Source: JBEEJZ01 sp046046915 (GTDB lineage Bacteria > Pseudomonadota > Gammaproteobacteria > Burkholderiales > Burkholderiaceae_C). Taken from it: a stretch of 33,796 nt of DNA. Positions 16,122 through 24,207 of this stretch are shown here, piece after piece. The stretch covers positions 1 through 33,796 of the forward strand of contig JBJOIT010000030.1 of the NCBI GenBank assembly GCA_046046915.1, in the 5' to 3' direction. The position numbers and the translations under genes are program-made. Below the pieces are notes generated by a model, which had not been told where the DNA came from, did no database searches, and saw only the letters and a program-made list of their open reading frames with translations. Position 1 is the first letter of the stretch. Each line of letters starts with the position of its first letter.

Positions 16122-16772
16122 TCAGTCCCTGGTTGCTTGTGAAGCGCGGCCACGTACAAACGCATCAATGATGTTGGCAGACTCCTGTTTCTTCCCGCTG
16201 AGTGCGAAATCCATCGCCGTCATGCCGGCACCGTTTCGCAGCGTTGGGTCCGCACCAGCCTCCAACAGAGTCTTGACCGCTGACGGCGTTCCGTACAGGG
16301 CTGCCATCATCAAGGGCGTGCTTTCATTGGGCGAGCTTGCGTCTAGGTAAGCGTTGTTCTCAAGTAACAAATTGATCAAGGGAACATGCCCATACGTTGA
16401 TGCATAGTGCAATGGTGTCCAACCGGGCTTGTTGACGTCCGCACCCTTGTCTATAAGTATTTGAGCCAGCTCGGTTTGCCCCTTGAGGACGGCGATCATC
16501 AAGGCGCTCTCATCCTTGGCGTTGCGGGCCTCCAGGTCAATTTTGGGAGCATCTGTCAGCACCAATGCCACGTCCATAGCGCCGCTTTTGATGGCTAAAA
16601 ACAGGCCGTGATCACCGGCCTCATTGCGGGTGTTGGGATCAAAGCCCCGCTGCAGCAAAGATTTGACTACCTTGACATCTCCTCGCTTAACGGCTGAAAA
16701 GTAGTCGTCAAAAGAACCAGCTTGGCACCAAGAAAAACTATATAAAACAAAAGCTAATAAGAAATATCTCAT
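16122..16772 (-). CDS. Exported ankyrin-repeat protein
   Basis: The 216-residue protein has a signal peptide (YFLLAFVLYSFSWCQAGS, probable cleavage after CQA) and five to six ankyrin repeats from about residue 25 to 205. Repeat signatures include VVKSLLQRGFDPNTRNEAGD, LAQILIDKGADVNKPGWTPL, LINLLLENNAYLDASS and AVKTLLEAGADPTLRNGAGM. Ankyrin repeats bind proteins; the partner in the periplasm is unknown. It is the last gene of the mltG-tmk-holB-pilZ-tatD run and starts 14 bases after tatD. About 120 bases without any clear terminator separate its stop from the convergent cyclase gene. Confidence 0.85.
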   Translation of the reverse strand: MRYFLLAFVLYSFSWCQAGSFDDYFSAVKRGDVKVVKSLLQRGFDPNTRNEAGDHGLFLAIKSGAMDVALVLTDAPKIDLEARNAKDESALMIAVLKGQTELAQILIDKGADVNKPGWTPLHYASTYGHVPLINLLLENNAYLDASSPNESTPLMMAALYGTPSAVKTLLEAGADPTLRNGAGMTAMDFALSGKKQESANIIDAFVRGRASQATRD

Positions 16773-16786
16773 GTATTGAGTGAGGT

Positions 16787-17590
16787 TTAAATGGGCGCGT
16801 GACTCGTCAGTTTGAAGAGTTTTTCGAAGTTCTGTGAAGTGACGCGACCCACTTCTTCCGGACTGATCCCCTTGATTTGCCCGATCTGCCTCGCGACGTG
16901 TTGTACAAACGCAGGCTGATTGGTTTTACCCCTGAACGGCACAGGCGCAAGGTAGGGGCTGTCGGTTTCAATCAGCATCCGCTCGAGTGGCACAAACGCC
17001 GCCACATCCCGAATATCCTGAGCCGACTTGAATGTCAGGATGCCTGAAAAAGAAATGTAAAACCCAAGGTCCAGTGCAGCTCTGGCCACCTGCTCCGTCT
17101 CGGTGAAGCAGTGGAACACCCCGCCTGCAGAGCCCTTCGAGCCATCTTCACCCTCTTCGATCAGGATGGCCAGGGTGTCACTTGAGGCGCTACGGGTATG
17201 AATGATCAGGGGCTTTTGCAGATCGCGAGCTGCGCGGATGTGGATGCGAAAACGGTCGCGCTGCCAGGCCATGTCGGATACTGATCGATCGCCCAGCCGG
17301 TAATAGTCCAGACCAGTCTCACCGATGCCGATCACACGGTCCATGGCGCCTCGGCTCAACAGATCTGCCAGTGATGGCTCGGTCACACCTTCATTGTCGG
17401 GGTGAACACCGACCGTCGCCCAGAGATTGTCGTGTGCCAAGGCCAAGGCGTGAACAGACTCAAACTCCTCCAACGTCGTGCAAATGCACAGGGCCCGGTC
17501 TACTTGTGCTTCTGCCATGGCGGCCTGCAGTGCCGGGATTTGTCCTATGAGTTCTGGAAAAACAAGATGGCAGTGTGAATCAACGTACAT
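16787..17590 (-). CDS. tatD: TatD-family metal-dependent deoxyribonuclease
   Basis: The 267-residue TIM-barrel hydrolase has every TatD metal ligand: DSHCHL (two His) at the N-terminus, GIGETGLDYY (Glu), IIHTRS (His), FHCFTE (His) and ETDSPYLAP (Asp). Members are 3'-5' exonucleases or DNases; in operons with tmk and holB the gene is often the YcfH type. The length is normal. It follows pilZ by 27 bases in the left-pointing operon and precedes the ankyrin gene. Confidence 0.92.
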   Translation of the reverse strand: MYVDSHCHLVFPELIGQIPALQAAMAEAQVDRALCICTTLEEFESVHALALAHDNLWATVGVHPDNEGVTEPSLADLLSRGAMDRVIGIGETGLDYYRLGDRSVSDMAWQRDRFRIHIRAARDLQKPLIIHTRSASSDTLAILIEEGEDGSKGSAGGVFHCFTETEQVARAALDLGFYISFSGILTFKSAQDIRDVAAFVPLERMLIETDSPYLAPVPFRGKTNQPAFVQHVARQIGQIKGISPEEVGRVTSQNFEKLFKLTSHAPI

Positions 17591-17617
17591 GAAAGATGAA
17601 AAAGTTGGCCTGCTTGA

Positions 17618-17974
17618 TCAGCAGGCGTAGCGTAGGCGGTCACTGGCAGGGGCTGTGCCTAGCATGTCTTCGATGCGGGTACGGATCTGTGTCGATTTCT
17701 CATCATTCGAAAATCTGAAACCGATGCCTTGAGGCCTGCCGTTAACCGCTCGTGCGGGTGTGACCCAGGCCACCGTACCGGCGACCGGGTAACTCTGCTT
17801 TTCCTGCGGCAAGGACAAGAGCACATACACATCGTCACCCAGACGGTACTCGCGGGGTGTCGGGATGAACAGCCCGCCATTTGTGAACAGCGGTATGAAA
17901 GACACGTGAAGTTCTGCCAAATCTTTGACAGCCAGTCGAATCACGCTAGGCCGCAGGGCTGCTGGGGTACTCAT
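17618..17974 (-). CDS. pilZ: PilZ domain protein (type IV pilus assembly PilZ-like)
   Basis: The 118-residue protein is a single PilZ domain. It lacks the N-terminal RxxxR c-di-GMP motif expected before the barrel; the visible segments are VSFIPLFTNGGLFIPTPREY, the LGDDVYVLLSLPQEKQ strand and VAWVTPARAVNGRPQGIGFRF. This fits the PilZ orthologues between holB and tatD in Burkholderiales and Pseudomonas, which work in type IV pilus biogenesis through FimX/PilB and bind c-di-GMP poorly. The ATG overlaps the holB stop by 4 bases. The gene symbol is given from context and family. Confidence 0.85.
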   Translation of the reverse strand: MSTPAALRPSVIRLAVKDLAELHVSFIPLFTNGGLFIPTPREYRLGDDVYVLLSLPQEKQSYPVAGTVAWVTPARAVNGRPQGIGFRFSNDEKSTQIRTRIEDMLGTAPASDRLRYAC

Positions 17975-18999
17975 TTACTTTGTCCTGAAAGTGAATTCAT
18001 GGTGCCTTGTGCCTGGGCCATCAGGGCCTCGGTCATCAATCCTGCCGAATAGGGGTGCTCAACCGTGCGCATTTCTTGGATCAGCGACCTTCCCCAAGCC
18101 GCGAGTTTCTCAAATGATGGCGCAGATGGCAGATCGTGGACATCAAAAAACCGGGGCTGGCCACCGACACTGCGCACCATCAGGTCATGACAGACTTTTT
18201 GTAGAGCGTCGACCAGCAGCACTGCCGGCCAATCCTTGACCGCTGACGTCTGTCCTTGCGCCAGTGCTTTGGGTAGTGCTGACCACATACGTGCATCCAG
18301 CCCGGTGTTCGCGTGGCGCAATGCATCTTCAGGCCGGCTGCCCGCAGCACGCAACAAGGTTTTGGCAGCATCACCCGGTACACCCTGGAGATTCAGCCAA
18401 ATAAGCGACTCTTGCTCCGGTAGCCACGTCATGGCATGAACCTGGCAGCGACTGCGTATGGTGGGCAAGAGCTGATGGGCCGCCTCGGACGCCAATACAA
18501 AGCGAACATCGCCAGCGGGCTCTTCTAGCGTTTTGAGCAAAGCATTGGCCGTGATGTGATTCATGCGCTCGGCTGGAAAAATCAGCACGACTTTGCCGCG
18601 TCCACGGGCGCTGGTGCGCTGAGCAAACTCCACCGCGTCGCGCATGGCGTCTACCCTGATTTCTTTGCTGGGCTTGCGTTTCTTGTCGTCGATGTCCGAC
18701 TGGGCTTTTTCAGGCAAGGGCCAGCCTAAATCCAGCATCACGGTTTCAGGCATCAGCACACACAAGTCGGCGTGCGTGCGCACATCAATAGCGTGGCAGC
18801 TGGTGCAGTGTCCGCAAGCGCCATCAGCATGTGCTTGGTCACATAGCCAGGCGCGCGCCAGCGCCAAAGCCAATGAATACTGCCCCAGGCCCGAGGGTCC
18901 CGACAGCAGCCTGGCGTGGCCACGCTGCAGCAGCAGGGTCGATAACTGCTGTTGCAACCAAGGCGCGAGTGTCTCTGGCGCTGCTGTGGGTAGGTTCAT
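17971..18999 (-). CDS. holB: DNA polymerase III subunit delta'
   Basis: The 342-residue clamp-loader subunit has an AAA+ fold. Its P-loop is degenerate (GPSGLGQYSLA, with Gln where the Walker Lys would be), as is known for delta', which does not hydrolyse ATP. A zinc module with CDQAHADGACGHCTSCHAID follows, then the region KVVLIFPAERMNHITANALL with KTLEEP, and the SRC motif in LLPTIRSRCQVH. The C-terminal third is the collar domain that joins the gamma/delta ring. It starts 24 bases after tmk and overlaps pilZ by 4 bases. Confidence 0.92.
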   Translation of the reverse strand: MNLPTAAPETLAPWLQQQLSTLLLQRGHARLLSGPSGLGQYSLALALARAWLCDQAHADGACGHCTSCHAIDVRTHADLCVLMPETVMLDLGWPLPEKAQSDIDDKKRKPSKEIRVDAMRDAVEFAQRTSARGRGKVVLIFPAERMNHITANALLKTLEEPAGDVRFVLASEAAHQLLPTIRSRCQVHAMTWLPEQESLIWLNLQGVPGDAAKTLLRAAGSRPEDALRHANTGLDARMWSALPKALAQGQTSAVKDWPAVLLVDALQKVCHDLMVRSVGGQPRFFDVHDLPSAPSFEKLAAWGRSLIQEMRTVEHPYSAGLMTEALMAQAQGTMNSLSGQSK

Positions 19000-19023
19000 G
19001 CTCGTCGTGTCCGCTATGCAGAC

Positions 19024-19704
19024 CTAAGCCGGACCACCGTTGGCTGCCACCATGATGGCAAGCCAGCCTTTACGCACCATGGTGCTGGTGATTTGTTGCC
19101 AAACCTTGTGCCGCTCCTGCGCGGCATCGATACGCACAAAGCGCTGCGGGGCTTGTGCCGCTCGCGCGGCGTAGGCTGCGGCAACACGCGTGAAAAATGC
19201 GGTGTCTTGTGCCTCAAAACGATCGGGCGTGCGGGCCTCGCTCAGGCGCTGTGCGGCCACCTCGGGTGCCAGGTCAAACCAGATCGTCAAGTCGGGTTGA
19301 CGCGGGGCAGAAGCGCCGTTCACGCACTGAACGGTCTGTTCCAGGTAGCGCAGGATGTCGCTGTCCAGGCCGCGGCCACCCCCCTGATAGGCAAACGTGG
19401 CATCGGTGTAGCGGTCACACAGCACCACTTCATTGCGAGCCAGGGCCGGCTCTATGCATTGCTGCAAATGATCACGCCGGCCGGCAAAGGCCAACAGAGC
19501 CTCGGTCATGGGGTCCATGGCGTCCTTGAGCAGTAGTTCCCGAAGCTTTTCTGCCAAGGGTGTGCCACCGGGCTCGCGGGTGACAGTCACCACCCTGCCC
19601 TGCGCGCGAAAAAGTTTGGCCACACCATCGATATGGCTAGATTTGCCGGCACCGTCGATGCCTTCGAAACTGATGAAGAGTCCGCTCATGTCAAGGTTTT
19701 TCAC
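19024..19704 (-). CDS. tmk: Thymidylate kinase
   Basis: The enzyme phosphorylates dTMP to dTDP. The P-loop is FEGIDGAGKSS, the substrate-binding segment TREPGGTPLAEKLRELLL, and the DRY-type motif VVLCDRYTDATFAYQGGGRG. A LID region follows at ARTPDRFEAQD. The first start is a GTG whose last bases form the mltG stop (GTGA overlap); an ATG five codons in (19689, MSGLFISFEG) is equally plausible because neither has a clear ribosome-binding site. Length of 221-226 residues is normal for the family. It is the second gene of the left-pointing operon. Confidence 0.93.
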   Translation of the reverse strand: MKNLDMSGLFISFEGIDGAGKSSHIDGVAKLFRAQGRVVTVTREPGGTPLAEKLRELLLKDAMDPMTEALLAFAGRRDHLQQCIEPALARNEVVLCDRYTDATFAYQGGGRGLDSDILRYLEQTVQCVNGASAPRQPDLTIWFDLAPEVAAQRLSEARTPDRFEAQDTAFFTRVAAAYAARAAQAPQRFVRIDAAQERHKVWQQITSTMVRKGWLAIMVAANGGPA

Positions 19705-20681
19705 TGCTTGCGCTGATATTTGTTCACTGCCTGATTGTGCTCTTCCAGGGAGACGCTGAACTGGCTGGTGCCGTCGCCCCGGGCCACGAAATAAAGCGCC
19801 CGTGTATCGGCTGGTTTGACTGCGGCCAGCAACGACGCCTTGCCGGGCATGGCGATAGGCGTGGGGGGCAATCCGGCGCGGGTGTAGGTGTTCCAGGGTG
19901 TGTCGGTCTGCAGGTCCTTGCGCCGCAAATTCCCATCAAAACGTTCGCCTAAGCCGTAAATCACCGAAGGATCGGTTTGCAACATCATGCCTAAGCGCAG
20001 TCGGTTGGTGAAAACCCCGGCGATCAGAGGCCTATCTGAGGCACGTCCCGTTTCTTTTTCGACAATGCTGGCGAGGGTGAGCACTTCTTCGGGTGATTTG
20101 AGGGGTGAATTTGCCGGTCGCTGGGCCCACGCTTCGGCCAGATGCCGGTCCTGCGCCTGGAGCGCCCGTCTGAGCACGCCAAGGTCACTGCTGCCACGGG
20201 CATAGGTATAGGTGTCTGGGAAAAAGCGCCCTTCTGCTGCCACGCCCTCGCGCCCGAGCTTTTGCATGATCTGCTCGGCTCCAAGCCCCTGGGTATCGGG
20301 CTTCAGGGCGTCCGCTTTGGCCAGCGCCGCCATCACCTGCCGAAAATTCCAGCCCTCGACCAGCGTGATCGCGCGCAGTGATTCTTCACCTTGCACCAGC
20401 TTGCGGGTCAATGTCCAAGGAGAGTCTTGCCGGTCCAAAACATAGCTGCCTGCCCGCAGCTGGGTTGATTGGCCCGAAATCCGAAACCACGAATACAAGA
20501 GCGTGGGCTGCACCTGGACACCCGCCTCCGCCATGGCCTGCGCCACGCCCCGTGGGGAAGTGCCGGTCTCTATGCTCACCTCCACCGTGTCGGCTGGCAA
20601 GCCCATCGGCGCGCGTAACCAGACAAGGCCCGCACCCACGATGCCTAGCAACACAATCACACTGATCCAGACAAATCGCAC
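19701..20681 (-). CDS. mltG: Endolytic murein transglycosylase MltG
   Basis: MltG cleaves nascent glycan strands at the membrane. The protein has one N-terminal membrane anchor (VWISVIVLLGIVGAGLVWL), a LysM-like region and the YceG catalytic domain with the Glu in LTLASIVEKETGRASD. LRLGMMLQTDPSVIYGLG and NTYTRAGLPPTPIAMPG follow. The start is placed at a GTG (20681) because a GGGCGGGG ribosome-binding site lies just before it and the anchor begins there. A TTG at 20744 is in frame, but using it would overlap the divergent ygfZ coding sequence. It heads the mltG-tmk-holB-pilZ-tatD operon. Confidence 0.92.
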   Translation of the reverse strand: MRFVWISVIVLLGIVGAGLVWLRAPMGLPADTVEVSIETGTSPRGVAQAMAEAGVQVQPTLLYSWFRISGQSTQLRAGSYVLDRQDSPWTLTRKLVQGEESLRAITLVEGWNFRQVMAALAKADALKPDTQGLGAEQIMQKLGREGVAAEGRFFPDTYTYARGSSDLGVLRRALQAQDRHLAEAWAQRPANSPLKSPEEVLTLASIVEKETGRASDRPLIAGVFTNRLRLGMMLQTDPSVIYGLGERFDGNLRRKDLQTDTPWNTYTRAGLPPTPIAMPGKASLLAAVKPADTRALYFVARGDGTSQFSVSLEEHNQAVNKYQRKQ

Positions 20682-20727
20682 AACCCCGCCCGAGCAAGTT
20701 TTTAAGGGGCTTGATGATAATTGAGGG

Positions 20728-21648
20728 ATGAATTTCGAACTCAATGGCGTTGCCGAACTTCCCCAGCTGGGCCTCTTGCGTGCGCAGGGCGAAGACGCTG
20801 CGCAGTTTTTACACGGACAGCTGACTCACGACTTTGCTCTGCTCGGAGCCGATCAAGCCCGCCTGGCCGGCTATTGCTCACCAAAGGGACGCCTATTGGC
20901 CAGCTTCGTGGGCTTTAAGCGCAGCCCAACAGATATTTTGTTGGTGGTCAGCCGAGATGTGCTATCTGCCACACTCAAGCGTTTGTCGTTGTTTGTGATG
21001 CGCGCCAAAGTCAAACTAAGCGATGCAAGTGCTGACTTTCATCTGCGTGGCATTTCGGGCAGCGCACTTGTAGAGATGACTGCGGGCGACGCGCTCGCGC
21101 CGTGGGCCCGTCGTGAGCTCGACCAGGCCAACCTGGTGGGACTTTTTCCCGCTCAGGGTGTGCAACGTGCGCTTTGGGTGGCGCCGGCAGACGTTCCCTT
21201 GCCACAAGGCCCTGCCATGAACCCGGATCTTTGGGCTTGGAGCGAGGTCTGCAGCGGCGTGGCAACCGTCACAGCCCCAGTTGCAGAGGCTTTTGTGCCG
21301 CAAATGCTGAATTACGAATCAGTTGGAGGGGTGAGCTTCAAGAAAGGCTGCTACCCCGGCCAGGAGGTGGTGGCGCGCAGCCAATTTCGGGGCACGCTCA
21401 AGCGCCGTGCGGTGCTCATGCACAGCGCCCTTCCCATGGCCTCTGGAGACGAAGTGTTCGATCTCCAAGATCCTGAGCAGAGCTGTGGCACCGTCGTGCA
21501 GGCGGCCCCTGCGCCAACTGGCGGCTTTGATGCCATCGTGTCGGGACAGTGGGAGGCCCTGCAAACCAAGAGCATCCATCTCCAGAGCGCCCAGGGACCC
21601 CTGCTCGCCCTGATGTCCCTGCCCTATCCCTTGCTAGACGACATCTGA
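20728..21648 (+). CDS. ygfZ: tRNA-modifying/iron-sulfur maintenance protein YgfZ (folate-binding)
   Basis: The 306-residue protein of the GcvT-like, tetrahydrofolate-binding YgfZ/IBA57 family supports Fe-S enzymes such as MiaB. The defining motif KGCYPGQEVVARSQFRG with its essential Cys is at about residue 208. The N-terminal part has the family pattern GEDAAQFLHGQLTHDF followed by GYCSPKGRLLASF. The ribosome-binding site GAGGG lies four bases before the ATG. It is divergent from mltG over a very short gap, so the promoters must overlap, and convergent with the hotdog-GNAT gene 28 bases away. Confidence 0.92.
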   Translation: MNFELNGVAELPQLGLLRAQGEDAAQFLHGQLTHDFALLGADQARLAGYCSPKGRLLASFVGFKRSPTDILLVVSRDVLSATLKRLSLFVMRAKVKLSDASADFHLRGISGSALVEMTAGDALAPWARRELDQANLVGLFPAQGVQRALWVAPADVPLPQGPAMNPDLWAWSEVCSGVATVTAPVAEAFVPQMLNYESVGGVSFKKGCYPGQEVVARSQFRGTLKRRAVLMHSALPMASGDEVFDLQDPEQSCGTVVQAAPAPTGGFDAIVSGQWEALQTKSIHLQSAQGPLLALMSLPYPLLDDI

Positions 21649-21676
21649 CCCGGGCCTCGCCCGCTCATACCCAGAG

Positions 21677-22552
21677 CTACAAGGCGCGCGCCATTTCGAT
21701 GTGCTCAATGCCGGCGTCCATGAAGGTGGCGCCTCGCGACTCAAAGCCCAAGCTGGCGTAAAAACCCACGGCACTGCATTGGGCGTCCAGAACAACGGTG
21801 GTGTCGCCTCTCTCGCGGGCAACCGTCATGAGACGCTGAACCATGTCCTTGGCCAGACCGGTACCCCGCATCAGTTTGTGCACGGCCAGTCGACCCACGC
21901 GTGCCGTACCTGGGGTGGGTGATAACAGGCGGCCAGTAGCCAAGGGCAAGCCCAGACGATTGGTGGTGAGTGCGTGCAAGGCCGTGTGATCCGCTTCGTC
22001 CCATTCCTCAGCTTCTGGTATGCCCTGTTCTTGTACAAAAACGGCCATGCGCAGCTTTTTCAGCCCTTCAGACAAGGTCTCCCAAGACCCCATGTCGGTT
22101 TGCACCATGGATTCGCCGCGCTCGTAGGCTTCGAGCACACCCCGCAATGCGTCTGGCACCGGCCGCGAGGTTTGGGTGGCCGGGTCGGCATATACATAGA
22201 TCAGCTCGGCGGTGATCAGCAGCTCCTGGCCCCGAAAGATGGCCCCTTCAAACAACATCGACGATTTGCCGATGCGGGCGCATCTCAGTGCCACATCAAT
22301 CTGGTCGTCCCAATGTGCCGAGGCATGAAACTCGATGCTCGCTTTTTTGACAAACAAGTCACCGCCCAGCTGGTGCATGGTGTCTGCATAAGGCAAGGCC
22401 AAAGCACGCCAGTAGTCACCAAAAGCGGTGTCCACGTACATGAGGTAATGCGCATTGAAGACGATTTTTTGCATATCGACCTCAGCCCAGCGGACCCGCA
22501 GTCGATGAAAAAAACGAAAACCTTGGCGCGTCGGTGCGGTCGTATCGGTCAT
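21677..22552 (-). CDS. Fusion of YbgC-type acyl-CoA thioesterase (hotdog) and GNAT acetyltransferase
   Basis: Residues 10-145 are a 4HBT hotdog domain: RVRWAEVDMQKIVFNAHYLM contains the family's catalytic Asp (D26), and DDQIDVALRCARIGKSSMLF is the usual core strand. Residues about 155-291 are a GNAT domain. It starts like ElaA-type acetyltransferases (RMAVFVQEQGIPEAEEWDEA) and contains VGRLAVHKLMRGTGLAKDMV as the acetyl-CoA site, then SAVGFYASLGFESRG. Fused thioesterase-acetyltransferases may act on the same acyl-CoA pool; the combined role is unknown. The gene is convergent with ygfZ and is separated from the upstream hydrolase gene by 9 bases, so it may close an operon. Confidence 0.88.
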   Translation of the reverse strand: MTDTTAPTRQGFRFFHRLRVRWAEVDMQKIVFNAHYLMYVDTAFGDYWRALALPYADTMHQLGGDLFVKKASIEFHASAHWDDQIDVALRCARIGKSSMLFEGAIFRGQELLITAELIYVYADPATQTSRPVPDALRGVLEAYERGESMVQTDMGSWETLSEGLKKLRMAVFVQEQGIPEAEEWDEADHTALHALTTNRLGLPLATGRLLSPTPGTARVGRLAVHKLMRGTGLAKDMVQRLMTVARERGDTTVVLDAQCSAVGFYASLGFESRGATFMDAGIEHIEMARAL

Positions 22553-22561
22553 GGGCTGCTC

Positions 22562-23524
22562 CTAGGTGGCGTGGGCGAATGCCTCATGCAGGGCGCGGGC
22601 GGCGTCGTGATGGGCGACTTTGGCCTGAGGAATGGCGCGCCCCATCTTGATGAAGTCATGGACCATGCCTCGATAAATTTCAAGGTCCACCCGCACACGG
22701 TTCATGCGCAGCAGGTCGGCATATTGCACACCCTCATCGATGAGGGGGTCGCATTCGGCTACGCACAGCCAGGCTGGGGCCACGCCTTCCAGGTCTGGCG
22801 CATTCAGCGGCGCAAAACGCCAGTCATCACGGTCGGCCGGGTCGATGTAGTGGTCAAAAAACCAGCTGATCACGGGCGCATCAAGCAAAAATCCGTGAGC
22901 AAAGGTCTTGTGCGATGGCGTGTCCTGGTGCGCTGCGCAGCCCGGGTAAATCAGGAGCTGCAACGCCAGGGGCAAGCCGGCGTCGCGGGCCAGAATGGCG
23001 CAAACCGCAGCCAGCGTGCCGCCTGCACTGTCGCCACCCACGGCGAGCCGGCTGCCGTCCAGCCCCCAGGACTTAGCCAACAGGGCGACCTGCTGCAGCG
23101 CGTCCCAAGCGTCGTTCACCGCAATCGGAAACCGGTGTTCGGGCGCCAATCGGTAGTTCACCGACACCACGGCGCACTGCGCATGGTGACTGAGCTCCCG
23201 ACACAAGGTGTCGTGCGTGCGCGTGCTGCCGATGGTGAAACCACCTCCGTGCAAATAAACCAGCACCGGCAGCACCTCATCTGAGGGTGCATACAAGCGG
23301 GCAGTGAGCACATGGCCGTCCCGGGCCTGGAAGCTGACCTCTTCCACTCGCGCCAGCTGACGCTTGGGCACGTCCAGAATTTCTGCGGCGGCCTCGTAGC
23401 TGGCCCGCGCCTGTTGCGGTGACATGGCATTCATGGGCACATGCGCAGCACGGGCAATGCGTTCCAGCACACCACGCATCGCAGGTGTCAGCAATTGGCT
23501 TGGGTTTTGATGTCGGTTGCTCAT
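22562..23524 (-). CDS. Alpha/beta hydrolase of the hormone-sensitive-lipase family
   Basis: The 320-residue esterase has the HSL oxyanion motif LVYLHGGGFTIGS, the nucleophile elbow GGDSAGGTLAA (Ser), an acid region CVAECDPLIDEGV (Asp) and the catalytic His in YRGMVHDFIKMG. It would hydrolyse small carboxylic esters; the natural substrate is unknown. The frame is open further upstream to 23725, but that part overlaps the kinase gene. The ATG at 23524 (MSNRHQNPSQLL) overlaps the kinase stop as ATGA and is preferred. The gene belongs to a run of four 4-base or near overlaps with the kinase and trhO. Confidence 0.88.
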   Translation of the reverse strand: MSNRHQNPSQLLTPAMRGVLERIARAAHVPMNAMSPQQARASYEAAAEILDVPKRQLARVEEVSFQARDGHVLTARLYAPSDEVLPVLVYLHGGGFTIGSTRTHDTLCRELSHHAQCAVVSVNYRLAPEHRFPIAVNDAWDALQQVALLAKSWGLDGSRLAVGGDSAGGTLAAVCAILARDAGLPLALQLLIYPGCAAHQDTPSHKTFAHGFLLDAPVISWFFDHYIDPADRDDWRFAPLNAPDLEGVAPAWLCVAECDPLIDEGVQYADLLRMNRVRVDLEIYRGMVHDFIKMGRAIPQAKVAHHDAARALHEAFAHAT

Positions 23525-24207
23525 GGGGCGCTCGCCCTGACGGCGGCTTCTGGCTCCACCACCCACAGATCTGCTCGCGCCCGGCTGGGCAGCACAAGTT
23601 CTGCATTGAGCCGGTCGTTCTCCGCCATGCGGGCCAGGGTTTGTTCGCGTGTTTGCCCTAAAGCGCGCATGTTGCGCTGCACCAGCCTTTCCATGGCCAC
23701 ATCCATGGGCACATCCAGAAACCATCTCTCGTCAAAACAAGCTGCGATATCCCAGCCGTGCTCGAGGTGCAAGAGATACAAGCCTTCCACCAGGATCAGC
23801 CGGGTGCCAGCACTGACCTGAACCGCATCGGGCACCGGGTCACCCACGTCGTGTTCAAAACCGGGCCAGGATACGGCTGGTGCGTCAGCGCCTTGCGCGC
23901 AAATCCGGGCGAGCTTGTGGGCCAGGCCGGCGGGGTCAAAGGTCCAGGGGGAACCACGACGCCTGAAGGCGGCAACCGGGTCGGGCATGGCAGAAAGCTG
24001 GGCTTTGGTGAGGTGAAAGCCATCCATGCTGAGGGCCACCATGCTGCCCTCACCTGCTGCTGCGTTGACTGCGTCGGTCCAACGCAACGCGGCGGTGCTC
24101 TTGCCCGAGCCCGGTAAACCAGCCAAGGCCAGCACATACCGACGCTCAGGCTGGCTCGCAAGCATTTCCAGCAGGCGCTGGACGGGCTGTTCCAGAGTGA
24201 CGCTCAC
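23521..24207 (-). CDS. P-loop kinase of the nucleoside/sugar kinase family (pantothenate-kinase-like)
   Basis: The 228-residue protein has a Walker A loop LAGLPGSGKSTAALRW, then VALSMDGFHLTKAQL (the DGFH motif of PanK/uridine-kinase-like P-loop kinases), RRRGSPWTFDPAGL and a VEGLYLLH segment. It lacks the pantothenate-specific residues, and homologues are usually annotated only as nucleoside/nucleotide kinase family or fructose kinase-like. The substrate is not assignable. The first bases overlap the trhO stop and the last overlap the hydrolase start, both by 4 bases, so the three genes are probably translationally coupled. Confidence 0.82.
   Translation of the reverse strand: MSVTLEQPVQRLLEMLASQPERRYVLALAGLPGSGKSTAALRWTDAVNAAAGEGSMVALSMDGFHLTKAQLSAMPDPVAAFRRRGSPWTFDPAGLAHKLARICAQGADAPAVSWPGFEHDVGDPVPDAVQVSAGTRLILVEGLYLLHLEHGWDIAACFDERWFLDVPMDVAMERLVQRNMRALGQTREQTLARMAENDRLNAELVLPSRARADLWVVEPEAAVRASAP

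Noticed and set aside
20682..20744. TTG start of mltG that would overlap ygfZ in the divergent direction
   Set aside because: A GTG at 20681 has a GGGCGGGG site just upstream and lies right before the membrane anchor; the extra 21 residues look unrelated.
21974..23284. 436-codon plus-strand ORF opposite the hotdog-GNAT and hydrolase genes
   Set aside because: It spans two clearly identified genes on the minus strand and shows no domain or ribosome-binding site.
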